Shown piece by piece: positions 1 through 7,374 of a DNA stretch of 25,954 nucleotides; the stretch's first letter is position 1, and each line of letters starts with the position of its first letter. The stretch covers positions 1 through 25,954 of the forward strand of contig CAKPDZ010000015.1 of NCBI GenBank assembly GCA_934149155.1. The letters are read 5' to 3'. Source of the stretch: an uncultured Clostridia bacterium (GTDB taxonomy: Bacteria; Bacillota; Clostridia; TANB77; CAG-508). The notes beneath the pieces are model-generated. The model ran no database searches, was not told the origin of the DNA, and saw nothing but the letters and a program-made list of their open reading frames with translations. Made by a program: the position numbers and the translations under genes.

Positions 1-64
1 TTTTTAATATATTTTCTTTATTTCTAGCTCTTCCTGCTATAAAAAATTCATATTTATTTTTCAT
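1..64 (-). CDS. 5' end of an unidentified gene (partial)
   Basis: Only the first 21 codons lie in the window (MKNKYEFFIAGRARNKENIL...). The ATG at 64-62 is preferred over the one at 70-68 because a GGGAGA ribosome binding site (complement of 71-76) lies six bases upstream of it and directly abuts the other. The opening 'KYEFFIAGRARNKENI' resembles the first beta strand and loop of nucleoside 2-deoxyribosyltransferase-like proteins, but 21 residues are too few to assign a function. A TTGACA box (complement of 149-154) lies upstream without a convincing -10 partner. Confidence 0.4.
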   Translation of the reverse strand, partial: MKNKYEFFIAGRARNKENILK

Positions 65-223
65 AATCATTCTCCCTTAAAAATTACTATTTGTCTTCTC
101 CATATTTTTTATTAATTACTGTACTCTATCTTTAAACATTTCATTTTTTGTCAACTCAATTAAAATGTCATTATTTTACAGTATCTTAAAAAAAAAGCAT
201 TATATTCCTTATTTCCTTTAACA

Positions 224-1276
224 TTATTTCTCATCTTTAATATTTTTACTCTTTAATAATAATTCATCAAAATCAGAAACATATATTTTATCTTGTACTA
301 TTCTATATTTTTCAAATTCTGTTTCTGCATGTATTTTTGCCATTTCAGCAGATATTTTACCATTATCCTTTAACACATCATGATCCCATAATGTTAAAAA
401 TCCATTTAATCTTTCTTCCCAATCTTCCATTGTCATAGGAATATGTCTCATTGCTTGCATTTCAGCCAAATCTAAATATGCAGATACCATTCTCTCTAAT
501 TGTCCAATTTCTGTTTCTGATAAATAATTTTTTGCAATGACTACATCATATTTATGGATTTTACTATCAGGAGCTCCTTTCCACGATGTTAGTCCCATAT
601 TTTCTTTTTGGCTATCTGCTCTATTATATATAATTTCTGCAGCAGTGTTTCCAGAAACAGCATAATGTAATTTGTTTTGAACAGATGAAAAAAATCTAAT
701 TGTTGCTTTTGCTGTTTTATCATAGTCAATAGACGTTGCATAAATATCTGTAATTTTTTGATAAAATTTTCTTTCAGACATTCTAATTTCTCGTATTCTT
801 TCTAATTGCTCTTCAAAATACTTCTTAGTTAAAATCGAACCATCATTTTTTAATCTTTCATCATCCATTACCCATCCTTTAATAGTAAAATCCTTTACTA
901 TTTGGTTAGCCCATTTTCTAAATTGTATAGCTCTTTCATTATCTACTTTAAATCCTACTGCTATAATCATTTGAAGATTATAATGTATTACATTTCTTGA
1001 AATTTTTCTATTTCCCTCATCTTGAACTATTAAGAAATTCTTAATAGTTGATTTTTCTTCTAATTCCTTATCTTCATATATCTTTTTTATATGTTGATTA
1101 ATTGCAGATGTTGATACACCATATAATACTGATAACATTTTTTGAGTTAACCAAATATTTTCATCTTCATATCTCAATTCAACTCCATTTTCTCCTGCAG
1201 CTGCTACATATGTTAAATACTCAGCAGCACTTGAACGAATTAATTTATCTGCTTTTTTTCTATTATCATATTTCAT
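224..1276 (-). CDS. RhuM family protein
   Basis: 350 aa, full length for the RhuM family ('virulence protein RhuM', PF13310). Members are frequent in genomic islands and beside restriction systems; their biochemical role is not established. The N-terminal part (about residues 40-66, IWLTQKMLSVLYGVSTSAIN) looks like a DNA-binding helix-turn-helix. The family block with 'NVIHYNLQMIIAVGFKVDNERAIQFRKWANQIVKDF' character spans about residues 95-130, and the C-terminal half contains the conserved 'YDKTAKATIRFFSSVQNKLHYAVSG' type stretch. There is no signal peptide, so it should be cytoplasmic. The ATG at 1276 has GGAGGAA nine bases upstream. The start overlaps the end of an open but startless frame (1266-1469), and decayed genes lie upstream, consistent with an accessory island. 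Confidence 0.85.
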   Translation of the reverse strand: MKYDNRKKADKLIRSSAAEYLTYVAAAGENGVELRYEDENIWLTQKMLSVLYGVSTSAINQHIKKIYEDKELEEKSTIKNFLIVQDEGNRKISRNVIHYNLQMIIAVGFKVDNERAIQFRKWANQIVKDFTIKGWVMDDERLKNDGSILTKKYFEEQLERIREIRMSERKFYQKITDIYATSIDYDKTAKATIRFFSSVQNKLHYAVSGNTAAEIIYNRADSQKENMGLTSWKGAPDSKIHKYDVVIAKNYLSETEIGQLERMVSAYLDLAEMQAMRHIPMTMEDWEERLNGFLTLWDHDVLKDNGKISAEMAKIHAETEFEKYRIVQDKIYVSDFDELLLKSKNIKDEK

Positions 1277-1469
1277 TTATTATTCTTCCTCCATAACTTA
1301 ATATTATATTTATCGATTTTATCTCGTTTTGTAGCTTTTGAATATTTGTATTATAGTTATCATCCAATAAATCTTTATTATTATAAGTTACATTAATTAT
1401 TCTATTTATATCATAATATTTAAAACTTTTCCATAAACTTACAAAATTTATATTTTTCTCAATTTTACA
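1266..1469 (-). pseudogene. possible gene remnant, 67 open codons without a start
   Basis: This frame runs 67 codons without a stop from just after a TGA (1470-1472) to a TGA at 1268-1266 that overlaps the start of the RhuM gene. The translation (CKIEKNINFVSLWKSF... LDDNYNTNIQKLQNEIK...) has a protein-like composition, with charged and polar residues alternating with hydrophobic ones. It contains no in-frame ATG and no ribosome binding site. In DNA this AT-rich a frame this long is uncommon by chance, so it may be the tail of a decayed gene. I do not recognise the family; it could also be chance. Confidence 0.25.
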
Positions 1470-1490
1470 TCAAACATTTGTTTTTGTCAA
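1462..1490 (-). promoter_or_regulatory. candidate sigma-A promoter for the RhuM gene
   Basis: On the minus strand TTGACA (1490-1485) is followed, after 17 bases, by TAAAAT (1467-1462) with a TG just before it. Transcription would start near 1455 and leave a leader of about 180 bases before the RhuM start at 1276. This interval overlaps the possible gene remnant at 1266-1469. Confidence 0.45.
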
Positions 1491-1517
1491 TGGTTAAAAA
1501 TAAATTTCAAAATTTCT

Positions 1518-1715
1518 TTAAACTTCGAAATTTAAGTATTTATATTTTTTCAACAATCCTTCTACATAGTATATTTCTCCTGAACATTTACTCTCAAGTC
1601 CTGAAATTATTGATAACAATGTTGACTTTCCACAACCGCTTGGTCTTATTATACTTATATATTCCCCTTCTTTTATATCAGAACTTATATTTTTCACTTC
1701 CAATATCTTTTTCAT
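1518..1715 (-). pseudogene. truncated ABC transporter ATP-binding protein remnant
   Basis: 65 codons beginning MKKILEVKNIS with a good ribosome binding site (GGAGG ten bases upstream of the ATG). The sequence matches the start of ABC ATPases of the nitrate/sulfonate/taurine type: 'EVKNIS', then 'DIKEGEYISIIRPSGCGKST' (Walker A), then 'LLSIISGLE..CSGEIY'. Three defects point to decay. The stretch that normally joins the first two blocks is missing, the first glycine of Walker A is Arg (RPSGCGKST instead of GPSGCGKST), and everything after the first about 60 residues, including the Q-loop, signature motif and Walker B, is gone. It cannot hydrolyse ATP as an ABC protein. No permease or binding-protein gene is adjacent. 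Confidence 0.8.
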
Positions 1716-1746
1716 ATTTTATTTACCTCCATTTGATATATTTTAT

Positions 1747-1782
1747 GAAAAAAATAAGAATACGCCACATATGACGTATTCC
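1747..1782 (-). terminator. rho-independent terminator of htpG
   Basis: Read on the minus strand, GAATACG (1781-1775) and CGTATTC (1764-1758) form a 7-bp stem with a 10-base loop, followed by TTATTTTTTT. It begins just after the htpG stop codon. Confidence 0.8.
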
Positions 1783-1787
1783 TTAGA

Positions 1788-3674
1788 CTATTTGGATATT
1801 AAATTACAAATCAAATTACTTATTTCTGTTGGATTTTCTATAGGTAAACCTTCAATTAATCTAGCTTGAGCATATAGAACTTTAGTATATTCTTTAAGTT
1901 CATCTTTATTACTTTGATATAAGTCTTTTATTTTTTGAGCAATTGGATGGTTTTCATTAATTTCCAATATAGTTTGAGCTTTTATTTTTTCTTCATTATT
2001 TGGCATAGAATTGATAACTTTTTCCATCTTAACTGAAATTGCGCCTTCACTTGTTAAACATACTGGATGATTTTTTAATTTATGTGTATATCTTACTTTA
2101 TCAACTTCTTCTCCTACCGCTTCTTTCATAACTTCAAACATATCTTTGTTTTCGTCATTTACTTTTTGAAGTTCTTCTTTTTCTTCTTTAGTTTCTAAAT
2201 CTATATTATCTGCACATACATTTGCAAATTTCTTTCCTTCATATTCTTGTAATACTTGCATTACAAATTCATCTACATTTTCTGTTAAATATAATATTTC
2301 ATATCCTTTATCTTTTACGCCTTCAACTTGCGGTAACATATCAATTTTATCAATAGATTCACCTGATGCATAATAAATAGTGTCTTGTCCTTCTTTCATT
2401 CTTGAAACATATTCTCCTAATGTTACTAGCTTCTTTTCTGATGAAGAATAGAACATTAACAAGTCTTTTAATTTATCTTTATTCATTCCATAATTATCAT
2501 AAGTTCCATATTTTAATTGCATTCCAAATGTATTAAAGAACTTTCCATATTCTTCTCTTTCATTTTTCATCATATTTTGTAATTCTGATTTTATTTTATT
2601 TTCAAGATTTTTAGCTATAATTCTTAATTGTCTATCATGTTGTAGCATTTCTCTTGAAATATTTAAAGATAAATCTGGACTATCTACTAGTCCTTTTACA
2701 AATCCAAAATAATCTGGTAATAATTCGCTACATCTATCCATTATTAATACACCATTTGAATATAGTTGAAGTCCTTTTTCATATTCTTTTGAATAATAAT
2801 CATATGGTAAATGTGATGGTATATATAATAGTGCATTATATATAAATTGACCTTCTACTGATGAGTGAATTACTTTTAAAGGTGGCATAAAATCATTAAA
2901 CTTTTCTGTATAGAAACTGTTATATTCTTCTTTAGTTACTTTGCTTTTTTCTTTTTTCCAAATTGGAATCATACTATTTATCGTTTCTGTCTCTATATGT
3001 GTTTCATATTCATCTTCTGTTCCTTCTTTTTTATGTTGATGTTCTACATCCATTTTTATAGGATGTCTTATATAATCAGAATATCTTTTTATTAATTCTT
3101 GAATTTTATATTGGTCTAAAAATTCACTATATTTTTCGTCTTCGTTATCTTCTTTTATGTGCAATGTTATTGTTGTACCAATGTCTTCTTTTTCACATGG
3201 TTCTATTGTATATCCTTCTACTCCTGTTGATTCCCATTTATGTGCTTGTGCTTCATCAACTGATTTACTTTCTACTGTTACTTTGTCACTTACCATAAAT
3301 GCTGAATAGAACCCAACTCCGAATTGTCCTATGATATCAATATCTTCTTTTTTCTCATTTGCTTCTTTAAATGCTAATGATCCACTTTGTGCAATTGTTC
3401 CTAAATTGTTCTCAAGTTCTTGTTCTGTCATTCCACATCCATTGTCTTTTATTATTATTTGACGATTTTCTTTGTCAATTTTTATTTTGATTTCTAATTT
3501 TGATGTGTCTACATTTAAATTTTTGTCTGTTAGTGAACGATATGCTAGTTTGTCTATCGCATCACTTGCATTTGAGATTAGCTCTCTTAAAAATATTTCT
3601 TTGTTTGTATAAATTGAATTTATCATTAAATCTAGTAGTCTTTTTGACTCTGCTTTAAATTGTTTTGTTTCCAT
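1788..3674 (-). CDS. htpG: molecular chaperone HtpG (bacterial Hsp90)
   Basis: 628 aa, the normal length for HtpG. This cytoplasmic ATP-dependent chaperone remodels client proteins in the stress response. The N-terminal GHKL ATPase domain shows the conserved motifs in order: ELISNASDAIDK near residue 30, DNGCGMT near 77 and GQFGVGFYSAFMV near 117. The middle domain follows (about 230-490, with the client and phosphate-contact stretch 'LNISREMLQHDR'), then the C-terminal dimerisation domain. The ATG at 3674 has AGGAGAG upstream. It is a single-gene unit with its own promoter overlapped by a CIRCE-like operator and its own terminator, so heat-shock control by HrcA is likely. Confidence 0.97.
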   Translation of the reverse strand: METKQFKAESKRLLDLMINSIYTNKEIFLRELISNASDAIDKLAYRSLTDKNLNVDTSKLEIKIKIDKENRQIIIKDNGCGMTEQELENNLGTIAQSGSLAFKEANEKKEDIDIIGQFGVGFYSAFMVSDKVTVESKSVDEAQAHKWESTGVEGYTIEPCEKEDIGTTITLHIKEDNEDEKYSEFLDQYKIQELIKRYSDYIRHPIKMDVEHQHKKEGTEDEYETHIETETINSMIPIWKKEKSKVTKEEYNSFYTEKFNDFMPPLKVIHSSVEGQFIYNALLYIPSHLPYDYYSKEYEKGLQLYSNGVLIMDRCSELLPDYFGFVKGLVDSPDLSLNISREMLQHDRQLRIIAKNLENKIKSELQNMMKNEREEYGKFFNTFGMQLKYGTYDNYGMNKDKLKDLLMFYSSSEKKLVTLGEYVSRMKEGQDTIYYASGESIDKIDMLPQVEGVKDKGYEILYLTENVDEFVMQVLQEYEGKKFANVCADNIDLETKEEKEELQKVNDENKDMFEVMKEAVGEEVDKVRYTHKLKNHPVCLTSEGAISVKMEKVINSMPNNEEKIKAQTILEINENHPIAQKIKDLYQSNKDELKEYTKVLYAQARLIEGLPIENPTEISNLICNLISK

Positions 3675-3701
3675 ATTAAAACACTCTCCTTTGATATTGC
3701 T

Positions 3702-3730
3702 ATTATATATCTATGTTTTAGCAATGTCAA
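3702..3730 (-). promoter_or_regulatory. sigma-A promoter of htpG
   Basis: Minus-strand TTGACA (3730-3725), a 17-base spacer and TATAAT (3707-3702): both hexamers match consensus exactly. The predicted start is near 3695, giving a short leader before the ATG at 3674. Confidence 0.85.
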
Positions 3731-3744
3731 TAAGAGAGTGCTAG
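3718..3744 (-). promoter_or_regulatory. CIRCE-like HrcA operator overlapping the htpG -35 box
   Basis: The CIRCE consensus is TTAGCACTC-N9-GAGTGCTAA. On the plus strand this site reads TTAGCAATG, nine bases, then GAGTGCTAG: the right arm matches 8/9 and the left arm keeps TTAGCA. The palindrome covers the htpG -35 hexamer, as expected for repression by HrcA. The degenerate left arm suggests weaker binding than at a groESL or dnaK operator. Confidence 0.65.
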
Positions 3745-3783
3745 TTTTCACAAACTTTTCACAATTAATAACTTATAAAATCC

Positions 3784-4359
3784 TTATTTAAAGTTAATTA
3801 CACAAATATAACTTGCCCAAAGTTCATTAGGTTCCATACCATGCCAAAGATTAGCTCGAAACCAATCTCCAAATCCAATTTTATCAGATTCAATAAAAAA
3901 TTCATATTCTGTATAAGAATTTAATTTTTCCATTATTTCTTGTATAGTTGGCATAATTTCTTGATATATTTGCGGAGATAATTCTTTTTCAGTATATTCC
4001 TCATACCATGCCTTAAATTCGTCATTTTTATCTTTATGATGTTCTATCATATTTTTGGCATATTCTTTGCCTATAACAGATGTTGAAGATATGTCAATAA
4101 AGTCACTTACTCCTAGTACAAATGTTATTGTTGTTTCCATTTTAAAACTATTTTCTTCATATTTTACAATATTCTTTTTTAAATATTCTTTCAGTATTTT
4201 TAAAACTTCACTGGCAATTCTAGATTTATATTCTATTTCCCGAACATTTGCTTTTAAAGAATTTTTAATAATTTCTTCTTCTCCTTTTATTACTGTTAAT
4301 TGTTCATTAACCTTTTTTACTTGTTTTTCTAAGTTACTTTTGTTTTTTAATTTTTCCAT
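3784..4359 (-). CDS. hypothetical coiled-coil protein
   Basis: 191 aa, family not recognised. Residues 1-70 are rich in Lys/Glu with a heptad-like pattern (MEKLKNKSNLEKQVKKVNEQL...), suggesting a coiled coil. The rest is mixed acidic and aromatic and ends in a Trp-rich stretch (FGDWFRANLWHGMEPNELWASY). There is no signal peptide or membrane helix, so it is probably cytoplasmic. AAAGGAG lies upstream of the ATG at 4359, and a promoter lies at 4470-4498. It is flanked by htpG downstream and the mgtE pair upstream, neither of which suggests a function. Confidence 0.7.
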   Translation of the reverse strand: MEKLKNKSNLEKQVKKVNEQLTVIKGEEEIIKNSLKANVREIEYKSRIASEVLKILKEYLKKNIVKYEENSFKMETTITFVLGVSDFIDISSTSVIGKEYAKNMIEHHKDKNDEFKAWYEEYTEKELSPQIYQEIMPTIQEIMEKLNSYTEYEFFIESDKIGFGDWFRANLWHGMEPNELWASYICVINFK

Positions 4360-4469
4360 AATTATATCTCCTTTAAAATATTTATTTTTTACTTGTTGTA
4401 TTTATATAAACCTGTGAAAAACAGGAGAATTTTTATAAAATCTTAGTATCTTAACTAATATCGATTATT

Positions 4470-4498
4470 ATTATAGCACGAATTCTATTTTTTGTCTA
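4470..4498 (-). promoter_or_regulatory. sigma-A promoter for the gene at 3784-4359
   Basis: Minus-strand TAGACA (4498-4493), a 17-base spacer and TATAAT (4475-4470). The roughly 100-base leader contains a small hairpin, CCTGT/ACAGG (4411-4424), that is not followed by a T-tract. Confidence 0.6.
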
Positions 4499-4510
4499 TC
4501 TAATAATCTT

Positions 4511-5845
4511 TTATAATCCCATAATAGCTGTAGCAATATTAAAATACACTAATACTGAAAGAATATCAACAATAGTAGTAATCAAAGGAGCAGCCATAAT
4601 TGCTGGATCCCACTTTAGTTTCTTAGCAAGCAAAGGCAATAAACATCCAATTGATTTAGATAATATTACTGTAGTAGTTATACTTAGCCCTACTGTACAG
4701 GCTAATTGTAAGTTTTTATATTGTGCAAAAATTCTTAAGCCATTAATAGTTGCTAATGATATTCCCACTATAACAGCTATTCTTATTTCTTTCCATAAAA
4801 TTTTAAATACATCTTTTACTTCAAGTTCATCTGTTGCAAGACCACGAATTATAAGTGTCGAACTTTGTGACCCACAGTTTCCACCTGTATCCATTAGCAT
4901 CGGAATAAAAGCTACTAATAATGGTACTGCTGCAAATGCATTTTCGTAATTTGTTATAATTGTTCCTGTTATAGCAGATGAAAGCATCAATATAAGCAAC
5001 CAAACAATTCTATTTTTAGCATGTTTGAATACTGATGTTTCAAAATAGCTTTCTTCTGTTGGCGCCATAGCCGCCATTTTTTCAAAGTCTTCTTCTGCTT
5101 CATCTTGTAATACATTTATAGCATCATCTACTGTTACTATACCTACCAATCTATTTTCATTATCAACTACGGGTAATGCATATAAATCATATTTATCAAA
5201 TTTTTTTGCAACTTCTTCTTGGTCTTCTAATGTATTTACAGATATTATATTTGTTTCCATATTATCTACAATTAAAGAATCTTCTTTTGCTAATAATAAT
5301 TCTTTTATACTTATAGTTCCTTGTAATTTTCTATTTTTTTCTAATACATAACATGTATAAATTGTTTCTGAATCTGTACCTATTTTACGTATTCTCTCTA
5401 ATGCTTGTTCTATAGTCATATTCTCTTTTAGGTCTATAAACTCAGTTGTCATTATACTTCCAGCACTATCATCAGGATATTTTAATAATTCATTTATTAT
5501 TTTTCTGTCATTTTTGTCTACATTTCTTAAAATTCTTGTTACAACATTTGATGGCATTTCTTCTATTAAATCTACAGTATCATCCATAAATAATTCATCT
5601 AATACATTTTTCAATTCTGTATCTGTTAAGTCTTTTATTAATTTTTCTCTCATATCTGTTTCCATATAAGAAAATGCCATACCTGCTTTTTCTTTTGACA
5701 GTAATCTAAAAAGAATAACAGCTTGTTCTTTATCTAATTCATCTAATATCTCTGATATATCAGCACTTTTCATTTCTTTAAGTTCTTTTTTTAGTTGTGT
5801 AAATTGTTTGTTTTCAATTAATTCTTTTATTTCTTCTATATTCAT
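4511..5845 (-). CDS. mgtE: magnesium transporter MgtE, copy 2
   Basis: 444 aa, normal for MgtE, a Mg2+-gated Mg2+ channel in the cytoplasmic membrane. The order is standard: acidic N domain (about 1-125, ending in 'DDTVDLIEEMPS'), a CBS domain pair (about 130-250, with 'LEDQEEVAKKFDKYDLYALPVV'), the connecting helix and five membrane helices (about 280-444). The pore-family signature GGNCGSQSS is present, as is WDPAIMAAP, which carries the conserved Asp of the last helices. The ATG at 5845 is preceded by GGAGGG. It begins 19 bases after the stop of the upstream mgtE copy, so the two are co-transcribed. The proteins are highly similar along their whole length, indicating tandem duplication. 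No terminator is obvious after it. Confidence 0.95.
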   Translation of the reverse strand: MNIEEIKELIENKQFTQLKKELKEMKSADISEILDELDKEQAVILFRLLSKEKAGMAFSYMETDMREKLIKDLTDTELKNVLDELFMDDTVDLIEEMPSNVVTRILRNVDKNDRKIINELLKYPDDSAGSIMTTEFIDLKENMTIEQALERIRKIGTDSETIYTCYVLEKNRKLQGTISIKELLLAKEDSLIVDNMETNIISVNTLEDQEEVAKKFDKYDLYALPVVDNENRLVGIVTVDDAINVLQDEAEEDFEKMAAMAPTEESYFETSVFKHAKNRIVWLLILMLSSAITGTIITNYENAFAAVPLLVAFIPMLMDTGGNCGSQSSTLIIRGLATDELEVKDVFKILWKEIRIAVIVGISLATINGLRIFAQYKNLQLACTVGLSITTTVILSKSIGCLLPLLAKKLKWDPAIMAAPLITTIVDILSVLVYFNIATAIMGL

Positions 5846-5864
5846 TTTTCACCCTCCAATCTCA

Positions 5865-7202
5865 TTAAAGTCCCATTATATGTGTCGCAACTTGGAAATA
5901 CACCAATATTGAACACACATCTACAACTGTTGTAATTAATGGTGCTGCCATAATTGCAGGGTCTAATTTTAATCTTTTAGCAAGTAGAGGTAATGTACAA
6001 CCTATTACTTTAGCCACAACTACTGTTGCTATTAAAGTAATACTTAAAACAATTGCAAGTTGAAAATTTTGATATTGAATCATTATTCTTATCATATTTA
6101 CAATTGCCAAAGCAATACCAACTACTAATGCTACTCTAATCTCTTTCCAAAGTACTCTGAATACATCTTTTAGTTTAATCTCATCTGTAGCAAGTCCACG
6201 AATTATAAGCGTTGAGCTTTGTGATCCACAATTTCCACCAGTTCCCATTATCATAGGAATAAATGCTACTAATACTGGTACTACCGCAAATGCATCTTCA
6301 TATTTGGTTAAAATATTTCCTGTAAATGCTGAAGATAACATTAATATTAATAACCATAATATTCTGCTTTTAGCATGTTTGAATACTGAAGTTTGGAAAT
6401 ATCCTTCTTCTGTTGGCGTTATTGCTGCCATTTTTTCGAAATCTTCTTCTACTTCGTCTTGTAATACATTAATAGCATCATCTACTGTTATTATTCCAAC
6501 TAGCCTATTTTCATGGTCTACAACTGGTAATGCATAAAAGTCGTATTTATCAAATTTTTTAGCAACTTCTTCTTGATCTTCTAATGTATTTACAGATATT
6601 ATATTTGTTTCCATTAAAGTTCCTATTTTTGTTTCTTTTCTACTTAATAAAATATCTTTAATATTTATAAGACCTTTTAGTATTCTTTCTGAACTTAATA
6701 CATAACATGTATAAATTGTTTCTGAATCGACTCCTATTTTTCTTACTCTTTTTAGTGCCTCTTCTGCTGTCATATCTTCTTTTAAATCGATAAATTCTGT
6801 TGTCATTATGCTTCCTGCACTATCTTCAGGATATTTTAATAATTCATTTATTACCTTTCTATCTTCATGTGGAATTGCTTTTAAGATTTTAGGAACTATA
6901 TTTGATGGCATTTCTTCTATCAAATCTACTGTGTCATCCATAAATAGTTCATCTAATACATTTTTCAATTCTATATCTGTTAAATCTTGTATTAGTTTTT
7001 CTCTTATGTCTGATTCCATATGTGAAAATGTTTCTCCTGCTTTTTCTTTCTGTAATAGTCTAAATACTATTATTACACTTTCTTTGTCTTCTAGTTCATT
7101 TAATAGTTCTGATATATCTGCACTATTCATTTCTTCTAATTTTCTTTTTAATGTTGAAAATTTTTTATTTGCAACTAATTCTTTTATTTCTTCTATTTCC
7201 AT
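5865..7202 (-). CDS. mgtE: magnesium transporter MgtE, copy 1
   Basis: 445 aa with the same architecture as the adjacent copy: N domain (about 1-125), CBS pair (about 130-250, 'LEDQEEVAKKFDKYDFYALPVVDH'), and five membrane helices with GGNCGSQSS and LDPAIMAAP. In this protein class the cytoplasmic domains sense Mg2+ and close the pore when it is plentiful. A strong GGGGG purine run precedes the ATG. The gene follows tyrS (stop at 7375) with a small ORF and a stable hairpin between. The 172-base gap is too short for an intact M-box Mg2+ riboswitch plus promoter, and none was recognised. The two copies differ most in the CBS-1 region and the membrane helices, so they may differ in set point. 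Confidence 0.95.
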   Translation of the reverse strand: MEIEEIKELVANKKFSTLKRKLEEMNSADISELLNELEDKESVIIVFRLLQKEKAGETFSHMESDIREKLIQDLTDIELKNVLDELFMDDTVDLIEEMPSNIVPKILKAIPHEDRKVINELLKYPEDSAGSIMTTEFIDLKEDMTAEEALKRVRKIGVDSETIYTCYVLSSERILKGLINIKDILLSRKETKIGTLMETNIISVNTLEDQEEVAKKFDKYDFYALPVVDHENRLVGIITVDDAINVLQDEVEEDFEKMAAITPTEEGYFQTSVFKHAKSRILWLLILMLSSAFTGNILTKYEDAFAVVPVLVAFIPMIMGTGGNCGSQSSTLIIRGLATDEIKLKDVFRVLWKEIRVALVVGIALAIVNMIRIMIQYQNFQLAIVLSITLIATVVVAKVIGCTLPLLAKRLKLDPAIMAAPLITTVVDVCSILVYFQVATHIMGL

Positions 7203-7248
7203 TTCTTCCCCCTATTAATTTAAATAAGAAATGGATTAAAAAATAACG

Positions 7249-7289
7249 TATCAAAAAATGAGCAAAGAACTTTTCCTCATTTTTTGATA
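7249..7289 (-). terminator. 14-bp perfect hairpin between tyrS and mgtE
   Basis: TATCAAAAAATGAG (7249-7262) and CTCATTTTTTGATA (7276-7289) are exact inverted repeats around a 13-base loop. On the minus strand, TTATTTTTT follows three bases after the stem, so it can serve as the tyrS terminator or as an attenuator before mgtE. The hairpin overlaps the end and the stop codon of the small ORF at 7251-7343. Confidence 0.6.
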
Positions 7290-7343
7290 TATCATCATTT
7301 TATCCATTTTCAGCTTTGGATTTTCTCGCGGTTCTTCACTCAT
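7251..7343 (-). CDS. small ORF (30 aa) upstream of mgtE, possible leader peptide
   Basis: MSEEPRENPKLKMDKMMIYQ..., 30 codons and TGA. AGGAG and GAGG purine runs lie just upstream of the ATG at 7343, and it begins 32 bases after the tyrS stop. Base composition is noticeably richer in G and C (GAACCGCGAG) than the surroundings. Its last codons and stop lie inside the 14-bp hairpin at 7249-7289, so translation of the ORF would disrupt that hairpin. That is the geometry of a leader-peptide attenuator for mgtE. It may instead be a dispersed repeat that happens to be open. No homologue is known to me. Confidence 0.35.
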   Translation of the reverse strand: MSEEPRENPKLKMDKMMIYQKMRKSSLLIF

Positions 7344-7374
7344 TTTCCTCACGCTCCTTTTGTTTTATTATATT

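Noticed and set aside
6304..7218. Plus-strand open frames across mgtE, rich in Ser/Asn
   Set aside because: Antisense shadows of a clear MgtE gene; composition reflects the complementary codons.
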